Of a stretch of 64,000 nucleotides of DNA, positions 10,318-21,330 are shown one piece after another. Both the position numbers and the translations under genes were made by a program. How positions within the stretch are numbered: position 1 is the stretch's first letter; each line of letters opens with the position of its first letter. The notes beneath the pieces were generated by a model that had not been told where the DNA came from, did no database searches, and was given only the letters and a program-made list of their open reading frames with translations. This DNA comes from Ichthyophis bannanicus (lineage: Eukaryota; Chordata; Amphibia; Gymnophiona; Ichthyophiidae), in NCBI GenBank assembly GCA_033557465.1, contig CM066043.1, forward strand, positions 107,498,278 through 107,562,277. The letters are read 5' to 3'.

Positions 10318-10716
10318 TAAAAAAAAAAGAAAAAAGCTGGCTCTGGCTGCTGCTGCTGCCGCCGTCGCGGCAGCGGCAGAATGAAGTGTCCTGCGGGGCC
10401 TCCTCTGCTCGCTGAGCCCCTCTGCAAGGGCTTTCAATTTCGCGAAGGGAGAGTGTCTCCCTCGCGTCTCTGTTAAGCCCACAGGGGCTAATGGGAAATT
10501 TCCCATCTGCCCCTTTAGACGCGAGGGGCTGATGGGAAATTTCCCATTAGCCCCTGCGGGCTTAACAGAGACACGAGGGAGACACTCTCCCTTCGTGAAT
10601 CTGAAAGCCCTTGCAGAGGGGCTCAACGAGCAGAGGAGGCCCCGCGGGACACTTCATTCTGCTGCTGCCGCGGCGGCAGCAGCAGCAGCCAGAGCCAGCT
10701 TTCTTTTTTTTTTAAT
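10318..10716. repeat. ~400-bp near-perfect palindrome
   Basis: Two ~190-bp arms meet near 10,517. The outer ends are an A-run with AGCTGGCTCTGGCTGC and its complement GCAGCCAGAGCCAGCT. Nested in each arm is the smaller palindrome ATGGGAAATTTCCCAT (about 10,488 and 10,530). Short GCC/GCT triplet runs (ctgctgctg and gcagcagca) sit in both arms. Arms differ at only a few positions, so the structure is young or is kept homogeneous. Confidence 0.9.
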
Positions 10717-10985
10717 GTAATTAAAAAAAAAGCAGAATGTTCTTTGCGCGGGGCCCCCTGAAACGTGGGGCCCTGTGCAAAAAACATTCTTGCTCAATGG
10801 ACGGGCCAGCCCTGGCTACACAACAAGTCTTGATACTTTATGATCACATTTCGTATGTGATATAAATACTCCTGATATACCTTACTTGAAAGGAAATGAA
10901 GTAAATACATTTGCTCTTTTCACAATTTTTGTGGAAAGGTAGTAAACCTTGTATAAAGTTATTGATGATGATGATGTATACCCAG

Positions 10986-11185
10986 AATAATTTATTTATT
11001 TAACCAGTTTTCTATACCGCATTATCCTGCAGTCAAAGCAGTTTACATTATGTAATCACTACAGACAGATACTGGATATGTTCCCTTGTCCCCAAAGGGC
11101 TCTCAATCTATGTGTACCTGAGGCAATGGAGGGTTAAATGGCTTGCCCAAGGTGGTTTAAGGTTACCTAGATTACCACTGTAAAA
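10986..11185 (-). mobile_element. CORE-SINE/L2-tail SINE fragment
   Basis: On the minus strand the sequence contains CCTTGGGCAAGCCATTTAAC, a MIR-type CORE motif, followed by an L2-like 3' end (AAACTGCTTTGACTG...GCGGTATAGAAAA) and an AAATAAAT tail at 10,986. The tRNA-derived head is missing. It is the same family as 47,867-48,197. Confidence 0.6.
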
Positions 11186-12109
11186 TATTGTGTGTACTGT
11201 AATATGCAACACATAGGGGACTGGTTACGAGGTACCTCCTATTTTACTCCACTGTTAGTCAAAACATTCTTGTGGTAGCCGTTAGATCCTAAATATTTGC
11301 TTCATGCATCTGGGACAAAATTTTTTAAAGAAAAAAGCAGCATGTTTTGTTGTGCCCCTTGTGCTTAATGTGCCATTGGCTTGTAAATTATTTGCTCTTT
11401 AACAATAAAATAACTCCCTTTTTGCCATTACAAGGAAACACAGATTTTCCAGCTGGAATGAGTGGAGGGTGTTTAATGAATGGGCGTGATGAGGTATTTG
11501 CTGAATAGCAGATGTGATAAATAGCGAAGGCAAGTTTTTTTGCTTTCCGAGCACTTTTTAAGACCTTCCAAGTGGAAAGAAGGGATCGGTTTGCTTATGT
11601 GAAGCTGCATCATTATTTGAACATTTTACCTGTTGTTAATTTGACAGAGGAAGTAGGAGAGGAACTAGAGGAGTGGTTTATTTTAACTGTGGAATAACCT
11701 CCCAGTTTATTACAAGACCCTGAGAGGTAACTGTGAAGAAATCAGTTTCAACTGAAAATAGAAAACTGCAAGCTTGATTTGGCAGTTGGGGGACTGTCAG
11801 GGTGCTTTGCTGAATGCATTCAAAAGATTCTAGGGCTAACAGAAAATGCAAATTTGCAAGAACAGCACTATATAAAAATTATCAATATTAAAAAAGTACT
11901 TTTCTAATATGTTCAATACATTTTAATATATACTCAATTTTCAAACACTATTGACATGCTTTTATCCTTTTTTATACACAAGTATAGTGGCTTCCAACAC
12001 TTCTGCAAAACAAAGCCAAACGGCTCTATTAGTTAAATAACTATCACCATCCAAAAGAGTACACAAAGGTTAACTGCAAAAGTTCACTTCTAAACTCCTG
12101 CAAATCCAA
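11186..12109. other. no gene recognised
   Basis: AT-rich unique-looking sequence. I see no long ORF, no inverted ends and no clear repeat family. Confidence 0.5.
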
Positions 12110-14318
12110 CCATCATCGCCTGCTCAGATTTGATACAATTCTTAATACCCCGAGAAGAAGAGGTGGCACATGCAGGAGACATATCAGATCTCCAAAACCA
12201 TGAAACCTATTTGGTTTTCCAAAGAAGTGGCTGCTCAGATAAAGGCAAAAAACACAGCTTTCGCAAAATTCAAAAGCTTGCAAACAGAAGAACACAGAAA
12301 TGAATACAGGATCAAACTTAAGAGTCAAAAAGAGAAATAAGGATAGGAAAATCAAAGGCAGAGGAAAAGATGGCTAAAGATGTTAAGGGTGGCGACAAAA
12401 CTTTCTTCAGGTATATTCGGGAAAGGAAGAAGATCAGAGTTGGAATTGCAGGACTCAGAAGTGCTGGGAAAGGTCTCGTGGAAAGTGACAGAAAAAGCGA
12501 AATTGCTAAACAAATACTTCTGCTCTGTTTTCACTAAAGAAAATCCTGGAGATGGACCAGCTGTGACTCCCAAATATAAAAATTGGAATGAAGTAGATAC
12601 CACACCATTCACAGAAGACGAGGTGTTGGAACAACTTGATAAACTGAAAGTGGACAAAGCCATGGGACCGGATGGGATACATCCCAGGATACTCAAAGAG
12701 AGGTTCTTGCAGGGCCGTTAAAGGATGTATTCAACAGATCCATGGAAACAGGACAAGTTCCTGAGGACTGAAGAATGGCTGATGTCGTACTTCTACACAA
12801 AAGTGGTGACAGGGAAGAAGTGTCAAACTACAGACCCGTGAGCCTTACCTCGGTGGTGGGAAAAGTAATGGAGGCACTCCTGAAAGAGCGAATAGTGAAC
12901 TTTCTCAAAACCAACAGGTTGCAAGATCCGAGGCAACATGGTTTTACTGAAGGATGGTCTTGCCAAACAAATGTGATTGAGTTCTTTGACTGGGTGACCA
13001 AGGAACTAGATCAGGGGCATGCGATGGATGTCATCTACATGGATTTCAGCAAAGCCTTTGATACTGTTTCTCATAGGAGGCTTGTCAATAAACTCAGTAG
13101 CTTGGGGATGGGTCCCAAGATGGTAAACTGGATTAGAAATTGGTGGACTGACAGACGACAGAAAGTGATGATACATGGAGCTCACTCGGATGAAAGGAAG
13201 GTGATTAGCAGGGTGCCCCAGGGTTCGGTCCTGGGCCTGGCACTGTTTAATGTATTTGTGAGTGATATTGCTGAAGGACTGAATGGAAGGGTCTGTCTTT
13301 TTGCAGATGACACAAAAATTTGCAACAGAGTGGACTCCCCCGAGGGAATGGATAACATGAGGAAAGATCTACAAAAGCTGGAAGAATGGTCTAATGCTTG
13401 GCAATTATGATTTAATGCGAAAAAGTGCAGTGTCATGCACTTGGGTAGCAGAAATCCAAGGGAAATGTATGCAATAGGGGCGAAGAGGTTGGTGTGCATG
13501 GTTCAGGAGAAAAGACCCTGGTGTGATTATCTCTGATGATTTCAAGGAGGCAAAACAGTGCGAGAAGGCGGTGGCAAAAACCAGGAGGATGTTGGGCTGC
13601 ATACAAAGAGGGATTACCAGCAGAAAGGAAGAGGTACTTATGCTACTGTACAAGTCACTGGTGAGGCCTCACTTGGAATACTTTGTTCAGTTTTGGAGAC
13701 GATATCGTGCAAAAGATGTAAAAAGACTGGAAACTCTTCAGAGGAAGGCGACCAAAATGATTTGGAGCCTGCATAAGAAACCTTATGAGAAGAGACTTGA
13801 AGATGTAAATATGTACACTTTGGAGGAGAGGAGGGATAGGGAATATGTGATTCAGACTTTAAATACTTAAAGAGGAATGATGAACAAACAAACCTCTTCC
13901 AAAGACGGGGAAGCTGCAAAACTAGAGGGCATAACATGAAGCTGCAAGGTGGTAAATTGAAAGGCAATGTTAGGAAATATTTTTTTCACTGAAAGGGTGG
14001 TGGATGTTTGGAATGCTCTCCTGATGGAAGTGGTGGGGGCAAACACGGTGACAGAATTCAAAACAACATGGGACAAGCACAGCGGATCCCTTTACAGCAA
14101 CAGGATAAAAACAAAATAAACGGAACCATCTAACTTCTCAACAAATAGGGGTGTCCTACATGGAGTGGTGGGTCCACCCCTAAACAAAGACATAGGGAGG
14201 GGTGGCCTGCACAGAGCGACAGGTGCACCTACTCTTGCTGTATTGCTGGGCAGACTGGATGGACCATGCCGGTCTTTATCTGCCGTCATTTACTATGTTA
14301 CTATGTTACTGTAATTTT
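12110..14318 (+). mobile_element. CR1 LINE, 5'-truncated
   Basis: The element begins in the linker upstream of RT (KPIWFSKEVAAQIKAKNTAF), runs through a broken RT and ends with CR1-type 3' tandem repeats (TACTATGTTACTATGTTACT at 14,291-14,310). The tail motif and the RT wording (NYRPVSLTSVVGKVME, SKAFDTVSHRRL) identify the CR1 clade and separate it from the L2-like LINEs nearby. Confidence 0.85.
12180..13960 (+). pseudogene. CR1 ORF2 reverse transcriptase, broken
   Basis: Pieces in order: linker (12,180-12,340), GPDGIHPRIL block (12,660-12,690), NYRPVSLTS and DPRQHGF (12,820-12,950), MDFSKAFDTV (13,040), RVPQGSVLGLALFNVFV (13,210) and FADDTKI (13,300), which replaces the usual LFADDTK with the Asp pair intact. 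A stop follows WSNAWQL (13,408), then LGVIISDDF-type sequence resumes at 13,523-13,870 with RPHLEYFVQFW. At least three stops or shifts. The endonuclease domain is absent. Confidence 0.8.
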
Positions 14319-14774
14319 CTGTTAAGAGCATATATATCGCTGTGAAGAGTCTGATTGACTCGGCTTATAAATGACGCTAATAGTGTGAAATGTGCAGCGA
14401 TAGAGGTGACTCTAGGCCATATGTTCTGGGGTTACCCCAAGATAAAATGTTTTTGGGTTCTTTAAATGAGTTATTTAACGTGTATATTGACGTACTTATA
14501 CAGATAATGCTCCTCTGCTTTTGTTTGCTGATTTTTAATCAGCCCCCACTTTACTAATAGCTCTTATAACTGGCATCACTTGTGGCATGTAAAAGTATCT
14601 TTGTAAAGTGGAGAGATGTGACATTGCCTATGTTGACCCTATGAAGGCTCTCTTTGCATGAGCTGATGGCGATGACTAAAACGAAGGTTGGTTGCCTGTT
14701 ATAGGGAGATGGAGAGACTTTCAAAACATATGACGTGCTTATTGGGATTCATTGTTTCCTCTGGCATGAAGCTT
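14319..14774. other. no gene recognised
   Basis: Unique-looking sequence after the CR1 tail. No ORF above background and no repeat structure that I can support. Confidence 0.4.
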
Positions 14775-14919
14775 AGGGGCATGTTTACTAAAGGTTAACG
14801 TGCATTAATGAAGCTAGTGCGTGTTACGTGCCACTTTGTCCATAGAAATAAAAGACTCGGGCACTTAACGTGCGTTGACTTCATTAAAGCGTGCTAAATT
14901 CTTTAGTAAATATGCTCCT
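14775..14919. repeat. foldback MITE-like element
   Basis: About 145 bp with inverted ends AGGGGCATGTTTACTAAAG (left) and the complement of CTTTAGTAAATATGCTCCT (right). The inner arms AACGTGCATTAATGAAG and its complement also pair. There is no ORF. The target duplication is not clear, so the superfamily is left open. Confidence 0.6.
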
Positions 14920-15184
14920 TGGTGCTGAATCTATGAAAGAGATAATAATTAAGGGGATGTTTGAGAGGAGTATGTCTGTGGCTGAAAGAATTAAGTATTT
15001 GAGTAGAATAGAGGGATGAAGGGTCAGTGGGTATGAAAGGAATCTCTCCAGGTATTCTGTAGTGTATATGAACCAATGCACTGCAGTTGATTTTAATTAT
15101 TGCTGTTGGCTGAATTGACTGTGGAGAGAAGGGAACAAGGACAGGGATGCGGGGATAGGAGAGGGAGTGAGGGGTAGAAGGGAG

Positions 15185-15532
15185 CAATGTTCCCTCTAAT
15201 TTTCTGTAGGCTGTGTGCGCATAAAATATCAGCTGTGCAGCTTTTGAAGGAAGGTTAAATTTTGGTGCGCCACATAACGACACTCGGAGTTAAATACTTT
15301 AAAATTTGACTACACGTCAGAATACAGTTTGTACACCACACTGATTGCACTAGAAAATATTGTAGAACTTGTGAAAACCGTAAATACACAACAACTTTTA
15401 AATTTTAAGACATCTGTGTTGTTTTCTATCAGAATCAGAACCGTAATTTTTGTGCGCTCTGTTGTAAAGTATGTGTGCTCACTCGGCGAGATGTGTGCGC
15501 GCGCACACGCGCACAGCTTAGAGGGAACAGTG
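15185..15532. mobile_element. hAT-type MITE
   Basis: The unit starts CAATGTTCCCTCTAA and ends TTAGAGGGAACAGTG, with inverted ends of about 15 bp. It is flanked by a perfect 8-bp duplication GAAGGGAG (15177-15184 and 15533-15540). An alternating CG/CA run (GTGCGCGCGCACACGCGCAC) lies just inside the right end. It is 348 bp and non-coding. Confidence 0.8.
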
Positions 15533-15689
15533 GAAGGGAGTATATAAATATAAGAATTAAAAAGTGTTGCTTGTTAATTAACTATGTATGATACTTGAGC
15601 ATTTGGCGTAAGCTCACTGAGAATTGTTCTTGATCACCCTGGGCTTGTGCAAGAGTATATGTTTGTATTTAGGTAACTGGACATCCAAA

Positions 15690-16625
15690 TAGCAGATGAA
15701 ATTTAATGTGGCAAGTGCAGAGTGATGCGCATGGGGAAGAATAATCCAAATTATAACTACACAATGCTAGATTCCACATTAGGTGTCAGCGCCCAAGAAA
15801 AGGATCTAGGCATCATTGTGCACACTACATTGAAATGTTCTGCTCGGTGTATGGCAGTGGCCAAAAAAACAAACAGAATGTTAGGAATTATTAGGAAAGG
15901 AATAAAGAATAGAACAAAGAATATCATAATGCTTCAGTATCTTTATCTTTTATCTTTATTTGATTTCTTGATTTACCACACCTTCGGAACCAGCAGGGCG
16001 GTTTACAATGGGGCAAAAAAATATTAGTGGCACAAAGCCTGAAACAGAAAGGAACTAAATTTTCTGACAGGAAAGACAGCAATCACACCAGAAATAAAAG
16101 GAAGAGAAAAGAGGAGGAGAGGTCAGAGTGAGGCAGGAAAAGATTAGAGGGGGGGGGGGGATCAGGAGGGGGAAGGTCATAGGCAACACAAAAAAGATGT
16201 GTTTTAAGAAGAGATTTGAATTTGGGAGAGGAAGGGGAAGGGAGTTCCATAGGGATGGTCCTAAGAAGAAAAAAGCTGAGTGACAGGTTTGTTCTAGGTG
16301 GGCACGAGCTGGGGAGGGGAGATCTAGGCAGTTGATATGTATGGATCGAAGACAATGGGGCACCGGACGGAACTGTAGGAGTCAGCCAGGTATTGTGGGG
16401 TGTATGTATAGAGGGCCCTATGGGTTAGGATTAACATTTTGAAGGTGATTCGGTAGGGAACTGGCAACTAATGCAGCTGGATAAGGTGGGGTATAATGTG
16501 ACTGTAGCGGGTGGTATGGGAGAGAATCTACACAGGGACTTGTGAATTGGATTGGCCACTGTTGGAAACAGGATATGGGCTTGAAAGGCCTTTGGTCTGG
16601 CAATTCATGTGTTCTTATGTTCGTG
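15690..16625 (+). mobile_element. CR1 3' fragment split by an inverted LINE fragment
   Basis: 15,690-15,936 encodes a CR1 RT C-terminal piece (KDLGIIVHTTLK, VAKKTNRMLGIIRKGI). From about 16,530 the CR1 3' end resumes (ATTGGCCACTGTTGGAAACA) and finishes with TTCATGTGTTCTTATGTTCG repeats. The 15,937-16,520 interval is a minus-strand L2-like insertion. Confidence 0.65.
15937..16520 (-). mobile_element. L2-like LINE 3' fragment inserted in CR1
   Basis: The minus strand carries a broken LINE C-terminus (LPVPYRITFKMLILTHRALY, FFLGPSLWNSLPLP) followed by a 3' end with AAACCGCCCTGCTGG...GGTGTGGTAAATC and a degenerate AAATAAAG tail at 15,937. A G11-12 run lies at about 16,150. Two overlapping minus ORFs (16,055-16,363) are remnants of this coding region. 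Confidence 0.6.
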
Positions 16626-16737
16626 CAGTTTCAGTCCTTATTCATGGCCTGCTTAAAGATCAACAATTTTATCTATGGCAAAATCCATTTATTGTGCAAC
16701 CTGTTTTCAAACAGATGGATGTGAAATATAAGGTCCA

Positions 16738-17043
16738 ATGGACTCCAGGTTTCAACAAAGTTCAGCTTTCACTCTCTTCCATTTGATAGAAGCAGCTATA
16801 AGGAAGGCCAAAAAGTGTAGGGAGTTTTCCAATACTCCTCTTGATAAAGATCCATGGCCACAGGACCACTTTGGCAAGAAAATATTTCAAGGAGCCATGT
16901 CTTCAGGCCACATAGCAGCTCATCAGTTTTATGACACCAATACATGCCTACAGTCTTTCAAAAAAGTACAAGCTTTTTTATCCAGCCTTTCACCGCAGGT
17001 TCAGATTCAGCTAGCTTCCATATTAGCAGAAATGGGCGAGTGA
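16738..17043 (+). pseudogene. possible DIRS-like gag fragment
   Basis: A 101-codon ORF with HLIEAAIRKAKKCREFS, DHFGKKIFQGAMSSGHIAA and a helical end (VQAFLSSLSPQVQIQLASIL). The 'Phe-Gly-Lys-Lys...Gln-Gly-Ala-Met...Ile-Ala' wording resembles the gag region of vertebrate DIRS-type retrotransposons, but this is from memory of the family and is tentative. It starts near the end of the CR1 tail and is not followed by RT. Confidence 0.3.
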
Positions 17044-17138
17044 AGTACTCATCTTATATGCAGTGTATGTCATCATCGATAACCTTGCTAAAGAAGAAAA
17101 AACATACACACCAAAAAATACTAGTAGGTAATAACAAT

Positions 17139-17716
17139 GTGGAGCCCGATTCTGGGAACGGGCTGTCTGGACATCCCCGCTGAAGTTGGGGCCATTAGGA
17201 CTCGATTCTGGTCCGCAGGAACAAAACATTCCTGTGGGAGCCAGAATTGGGCCCAAGGATGGTCCAGCGTGCCCCTCCTGCCTGTGAGGACGTCCTCCCA
17301 GCAGGTGCCCCAGACATTCGCAGCTCTGGAGCCCAAAATCCCCACCGCCTGACCCATGGCTGGCCTCCTGTGGCCTGGAACGGTTGGCGGGGACCCCCGG
17401 CCCCGGTGGTGGCTGCCATGCAACGATTCTCTTAAAAATGCTGCTTCTACCACCTCTGAGGTGCTATAAGTAGTATGCCCAAGCAGGCCTGGCAGCACGT
17501 ACAGGGCCGTAACTGGAATCGGCTCTGTACGTGCTGCTGGGTGGCCCGCCCCTGCTCTGCCCCCTGCCGGCTTTCTCTATCCTGAAGCACAGGACGTATG
17601 GAGAGAACTGATGGGGGAATAGAATTTAGGCGGATTGCAGGGCTGCACATACAGGCCGATTCCGGTCCTGGCGGGATGTGGAACAGCCCCAACCCGCGTT
17701 CTGGAATGGGGCCATA
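17139..17716. repeat. GC-rich repeat with imperfect inverted ends and hairpin
   Basis: The ends GGAGCCCGATTCTGGGAACG and the complement of CGTTCTGGAATGGGGCC are imperfectly inverted. Inside, CAGCACGTACAG (17493-17504) pairs perfectly with CTGTACGTGCTG (17524-17535), forming a 12-bp stem. It is a candidate non-autonomous DNA element. ORFs on both strands here look like compositional artefacts. Confidence 0.4.
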
Positions 17717-18199
17717 ATAAATACATTTAATAAAATAATAAATACAAGAAGTTAAAAGTCCATATTGTGCACAATGTATGCAGCATGATCATGTTTTGGC
17801 ATATGCTTCCATCATGGGTTAGAATACAAATCTAATACAAGCAGAAACACAAATTAAAATTCTTTGCATGGTATTTACACATTACACTATAGACAATGGG
17901 GGTTATTTTGGAAGCCCTATTTGTGCTTTGGTCATCTGAAAAATGGCATAGACACGTCCAAAGTACAGAGACATCTCCAGAGACATTTTAGAAGCCGAGT
18001 CTGTGGACATCCCTGGTGCGCGGCCATCCAAGTCTGAACAGAGAACTGGTGGAGGTGTGGCCAGGGCATTCCTAAGAATTTGGATATTCCCGCCTGGACT
18101 CAGAAATGTCCTGGATGTCCAGAGTCACATCTAAGTTTAGACCTGCTCCAGGCACAGGCAGGCATCTGGAAAGTGTTCATTTTGGCTGAAAAACATCCA
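17717..18199. other. no gene recognised
   Basis: Diverged sequence with repeated GACATCC/ATGTCC words (to about 18,500), possibly an old tandem or SINE body. Nothing supportable beyond that. Confidence 0.35.
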
Positions 18200-18325
18200 G
18201 AGGGTGTAGAGAAGAAAGCACTCCATCATCCCCAGTACTCAGAACAATCTCACTGGTAGCAGCAGTGGGATTTCAACTCTGGCTTCTGTTCCTAGCCCAC
18301 TACTCGAACCATTAGGCTATTTCTA
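18200..18325 (-). mobile_element. tRNA-derived SINE head
   Basis: On the minus strand an A-box-like TAGCCTAATGGTTCGAG (about 18,303-18,320) is followed at suitable spacing by a B-box-like GAGTTGAAATCC (about 18,269-18,280). The SINE body downstream is not resolved. Confidence 0.4.
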
Positions 18326-18534
18326 GACATTCAAGTTCTGAAATATATTCTGAGGATGTCGATGTAGACACCCCCGCAAGACATCCATTTTGTATGTCCC
18401 CATTTGTGAAATCCTGTCTGCAACTAGACATGTCTGCTTTTTTTTAGATGTCCTGGCTTAGACATCCCAGATTGCATTTGGATGTCCTTTCTAAAATTCC
18501 CCTCAATATGACTTATGTACACATTAAATAAAAA

Positions 18535-19480
18535 GAGCTATACCTTACTGATATAAAGGCACAGTTTATCAACACTACAAGTTAATGTCTGTGCGATAAA
18601 AAGAGAGATCACTTGGGAACACTTGGACTAAAATTCCTAAGTTATTAAGAAGTCAGTTCATAAAAAACAAATTCATAAAAAGTGACTACCCATTTATATA
18701 TATATACTAAAAATGTTTCCTTACCACTGCAGAAAAGATCTTCAACCAAAAGAGAATGACATCTCAGGGAAATTGTGCAAGCACCAGACTTTCACTATAA
18801 TAAAACAAAACAAAGAATCACGACTGGATTTTTTAATATCATCTACTTCTCCATATTATATCTACCATCTCAAATACAGCAATCCCTTCGGTTGTTAAAT
18901 AATTCTGACCCATCATTAACAGCAAGTGGAAGCACCCTCTCTTGCTGCAATGTTACTTCTCTGTTAGTAAAGATTGTAAAACACTACATACAAATAAATA
19001 GCCGCACTGCAAGAATAATTGTAATCCAAGGGATATGTAAGTGGTGCAACCACAGAAGATACATGTATGGAAGGGTCGCTGATTTCATTGCTGGTCTTCC
19101 AGGAAGCCCGACAAAATCTAGTTCCCGTGCATGGCTGTGTGGAGGGCGGGGCGGGAGGGGGGGAGCAGGGTGAATTTCTAACTTGGTATGGTCCTGTTGT
19201 AATCAATCCCCTTCTATATTCATAAAAATAAACAGCATGAGTGATAAAAATATCCAAAACTTACAGTGCTGGCACTTCAGCCTAAAGCATGAGCTTGCCC
19301 ATGACAGCTAGGCAATTAAAATTTTTTTTACTCACTATCGCTGCCATTTTAAAGGGAGTTTCCCGCCTCTCTACTTCAAAGAAGTTGCCATAGTGACTGA
19401 AGTCACCAGCACACTATCCTTAAAACTCAAATCGTCAGAGCTCTGTTTCATTTAACAGCACAAGTAAATTATTCCCTAGG
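18535..19480 (-). repeat. dispersed repeat, inverted partner of 61,440-62,230
   Basis: Read in reverse this matches the copy at 61,440-62,230 over most of its length: for example GTGCTTTTATATAAGTATGG there against AGCTATACCTTACTGATA here, and the shared CACTATCCTTAA end. Neither copy keeps a long ORF. The copies differ by insertions (this one carries an extra CACAGAAGATACATG...GGGGGGAG block near 19,050-19,170). The family is unknown. Confidence 0.6.
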
Positions 19481-20022
19481 ATAAATTAAAAGATCGATCC
19501 TATATCAACCTTCTGTTACCAACAAAATTTATATGCTGATTCTACCTTCAATCTGATAAACTCAATATTTTAATAATTCAAAATATAACCCTCTATCATT
19601 CTAAAACTAAACTCAGACAAGTAATCTAAGTGATTGATGTCTTAATTGAACCGATATAATGATCAATATTCTCTTATTCAGCACCCTTAAAATCATGGAA
19701 TGAATCACTTAACGCAGGCAAAAAAGCAGGGAAAGCTATTGTCTTCCAGAATGCCATTCTGTGCTGTTTCCAAAAGACTCCCACTGTCATTGTTTAAAAA
19801 AATACGCATATCCAAAAACATTTTTCACATAATTAATGTAGCAGGGAGTAGAGTTAAAAGTATTCCACTAATATGATCAACAGAAAAATCAACCAAAGAC
19901 GATACAAAAAATCGAAGGGGCTGGACACTGAAAACCATTATCTGGAGAGGCAACAGGAGGCGATCCAGATAAGGGTGCTGAATATTTCCATGGACCTCCC
20001 CGACACTATCTGGTGAGTGCAG
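19481..20022. other. no gene recognised
   Basis: AT-rich sequence without recognisable genes. It leads into the stray viral fragment at 20,023. Confidence 0.4.
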
Positions 20023-20182
20023 ATTATCAGTGTTATTCAAGTCTATCAAATACATCCTTTTCTTATGAATAATTTGGCTAAATGGTATAGCCTTTAAGAC
20101 CCTACGAGCCCCCCCCCCCCTGATTTCTTATGACAAGTACAACAACACGGAATATATCACAAACCTGGATTATCAGTGTTAT
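20023..20182 (-). pseudogene. stray Polinton polB fragment
   Basis: About 145 bp match 53,614-53,760 in the same orientation and 40,265-40,400 inverted. It includes the KKRMYLIDLNNTDN coding segment and the homopolymer at the break (12 C here). It is bracketed by a 14-bp direct repeat ATTATCAGTGTTAT (20023-20036 and 20169-20182) and, outside that, by a second direct repeat CTGGTGAGTGCAG (20010-20022 and 20183-20195). No Polinton termini are present. The fragment is far too short to be functional. Confidence 0.85.
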
Positions 20183-20329
20183 CTGGTGAGTGCAGGGGTC
20201 ACCCATAAGCAAAGCTAGGGCAGTACCGTCACTTATCCAGACAGCGCAATTCTGGGCTGGCATTTATCAGGACAACTTACCCCATTACCTCCCACACACC
20301 CCCACTATATCATACAGCCGCTACATGAT

Positions 20330-20573
20330 GTAAAACACTGTAATCATACCTAATATGTAATACAATCGATTTGTACATAGTTTCCTAAGTTTGCTATAAA
20401 CTTGAATGTAAATAGTTCCCCAAGTTCTCCTCCATGTTAACCCCCCGTTTTATGTAAACGACGGCCAATGTATCTGGTCAAGTGTTCTATTGTTTTGATG
20501 TAAACCGCGCTGATGACAAATAGCGCGGTATATAAGAAATGTTAAATAAATAAATAAATAAACTTAGGCTGCA
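20330..20573 (+). mobile_element. L2-like LINE 3' end
   Basis: Only the 3' untranslated end is present: AAACCGCGCTGATGAC...AGCGCGGTATATAAG hairpin, then (AAAT)n to 20,573. It is nearly the same as the tail of the LINE at 1-1,686. A severely 5'-truncated insertion. No coding part. Confidence 0.75.
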
Positions 20574-21127
20574 TGAAAGCAAGCTTAAGTTATGGAAATT
20601 ATGCTCTCTGGATAGGAGTCACCTCTTATCTGGTTAGCACCACTCCACCTGGATAGTCGTCAGCAGTCAGCCACTGATATTTAAGTGCAGCGGCTGACTG
20701 CTGGGTGTTTGAATATTGGCTCTTTTGAAAATCAGGCCCTAATCGTAAAGTGTTCCCACTGAAATCACATATTTTGAAAAAACTGTGTGAATAAATATCA
20801 GAAAATAATTTTATAAAATACTCACTACATCAAAATTACTGTATTATAATTAAAAATAAAAAAAAACCCAGTAGTCTCCTGATATAAATCAACCTTTGTC
20901 ATTTAGACATGATGTGTATCTGTGTATAACACATTCTAACAAGTCTGATAGATTTTACTGTTTTTTTTATAAGAAATTCTATCGCCTGATTAAGCCCATT
21001 AGGATATACAGTATTAAAATTAAAAATAAACTTTTGCTCCATTCTCGGTAATTGGTTGTCAGTATCACTTCCCCTCCAAGACAATTTTGCTACATAAATC
21101 AAATGGAATCTAAGGTCTTCAAGGTTG

Positions 21128-21330
21128 TGTTACTTCTTCATGGACAAGCAGGATGAGTCAGCCACAAACTGTTGATGTCATCTGATGGCACTTGGATGGA
21201 ATCGCGTTCTCATAAAGAGAATTACTCTGACCATTTGCTAGTCACCCCACCACAGTGTCCGTCCATTCCTACCTCAGTCTGTTCTATCCACCTGGCCAGA
21301 TGGACAGATTCTCTTCCTCTCAACCTTTCT
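21128..21330 (+). repeat. dispersed repeat related to 59,640-59,990
   Basis: The sequence ATGGACAAGCAGGATGAGTC and the following GATGGCACTTGGATGGAATC also occur, on the opposite strand, at 59,640-59,960 together with an ACCACAGTG block. Unit type unknown. No ORF with meaning. Confidence 0.5.

Larger units (their letters stand above)
8007..10814 (+). mobile_element. hAT-like composite element with ORF, minisatellite and palindrome
   Basis: The unit starts CAGGGGCGACCC and ends GGGCCAGCCCTG, short imperfect inverted ends. It is flanked by a perfect 8-bp duplication GCTACACA (7999-8006 and 10815-10822), the hAT hallmark. At 2,808 bp it lacks any hAT transposase. From left to right it holds a C/G-rich 5' end, two ATTTGCATAA motifs, a 116-codon ORF, an AT-rich spacer (8,520-8,980), a ~1.3-kb C-rich minisatellite and a ~400-bp palindrome. 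A partial copy lies at 1,687-2,186. It must rely on transposase from elsewhere. Confidence 0.8.

Noticed and set aside
10488..10545. GGAAATTTCC as NF-kappaB sites
   Set aside because: They are part of a nested palindrome in a repeat with no promoter context.
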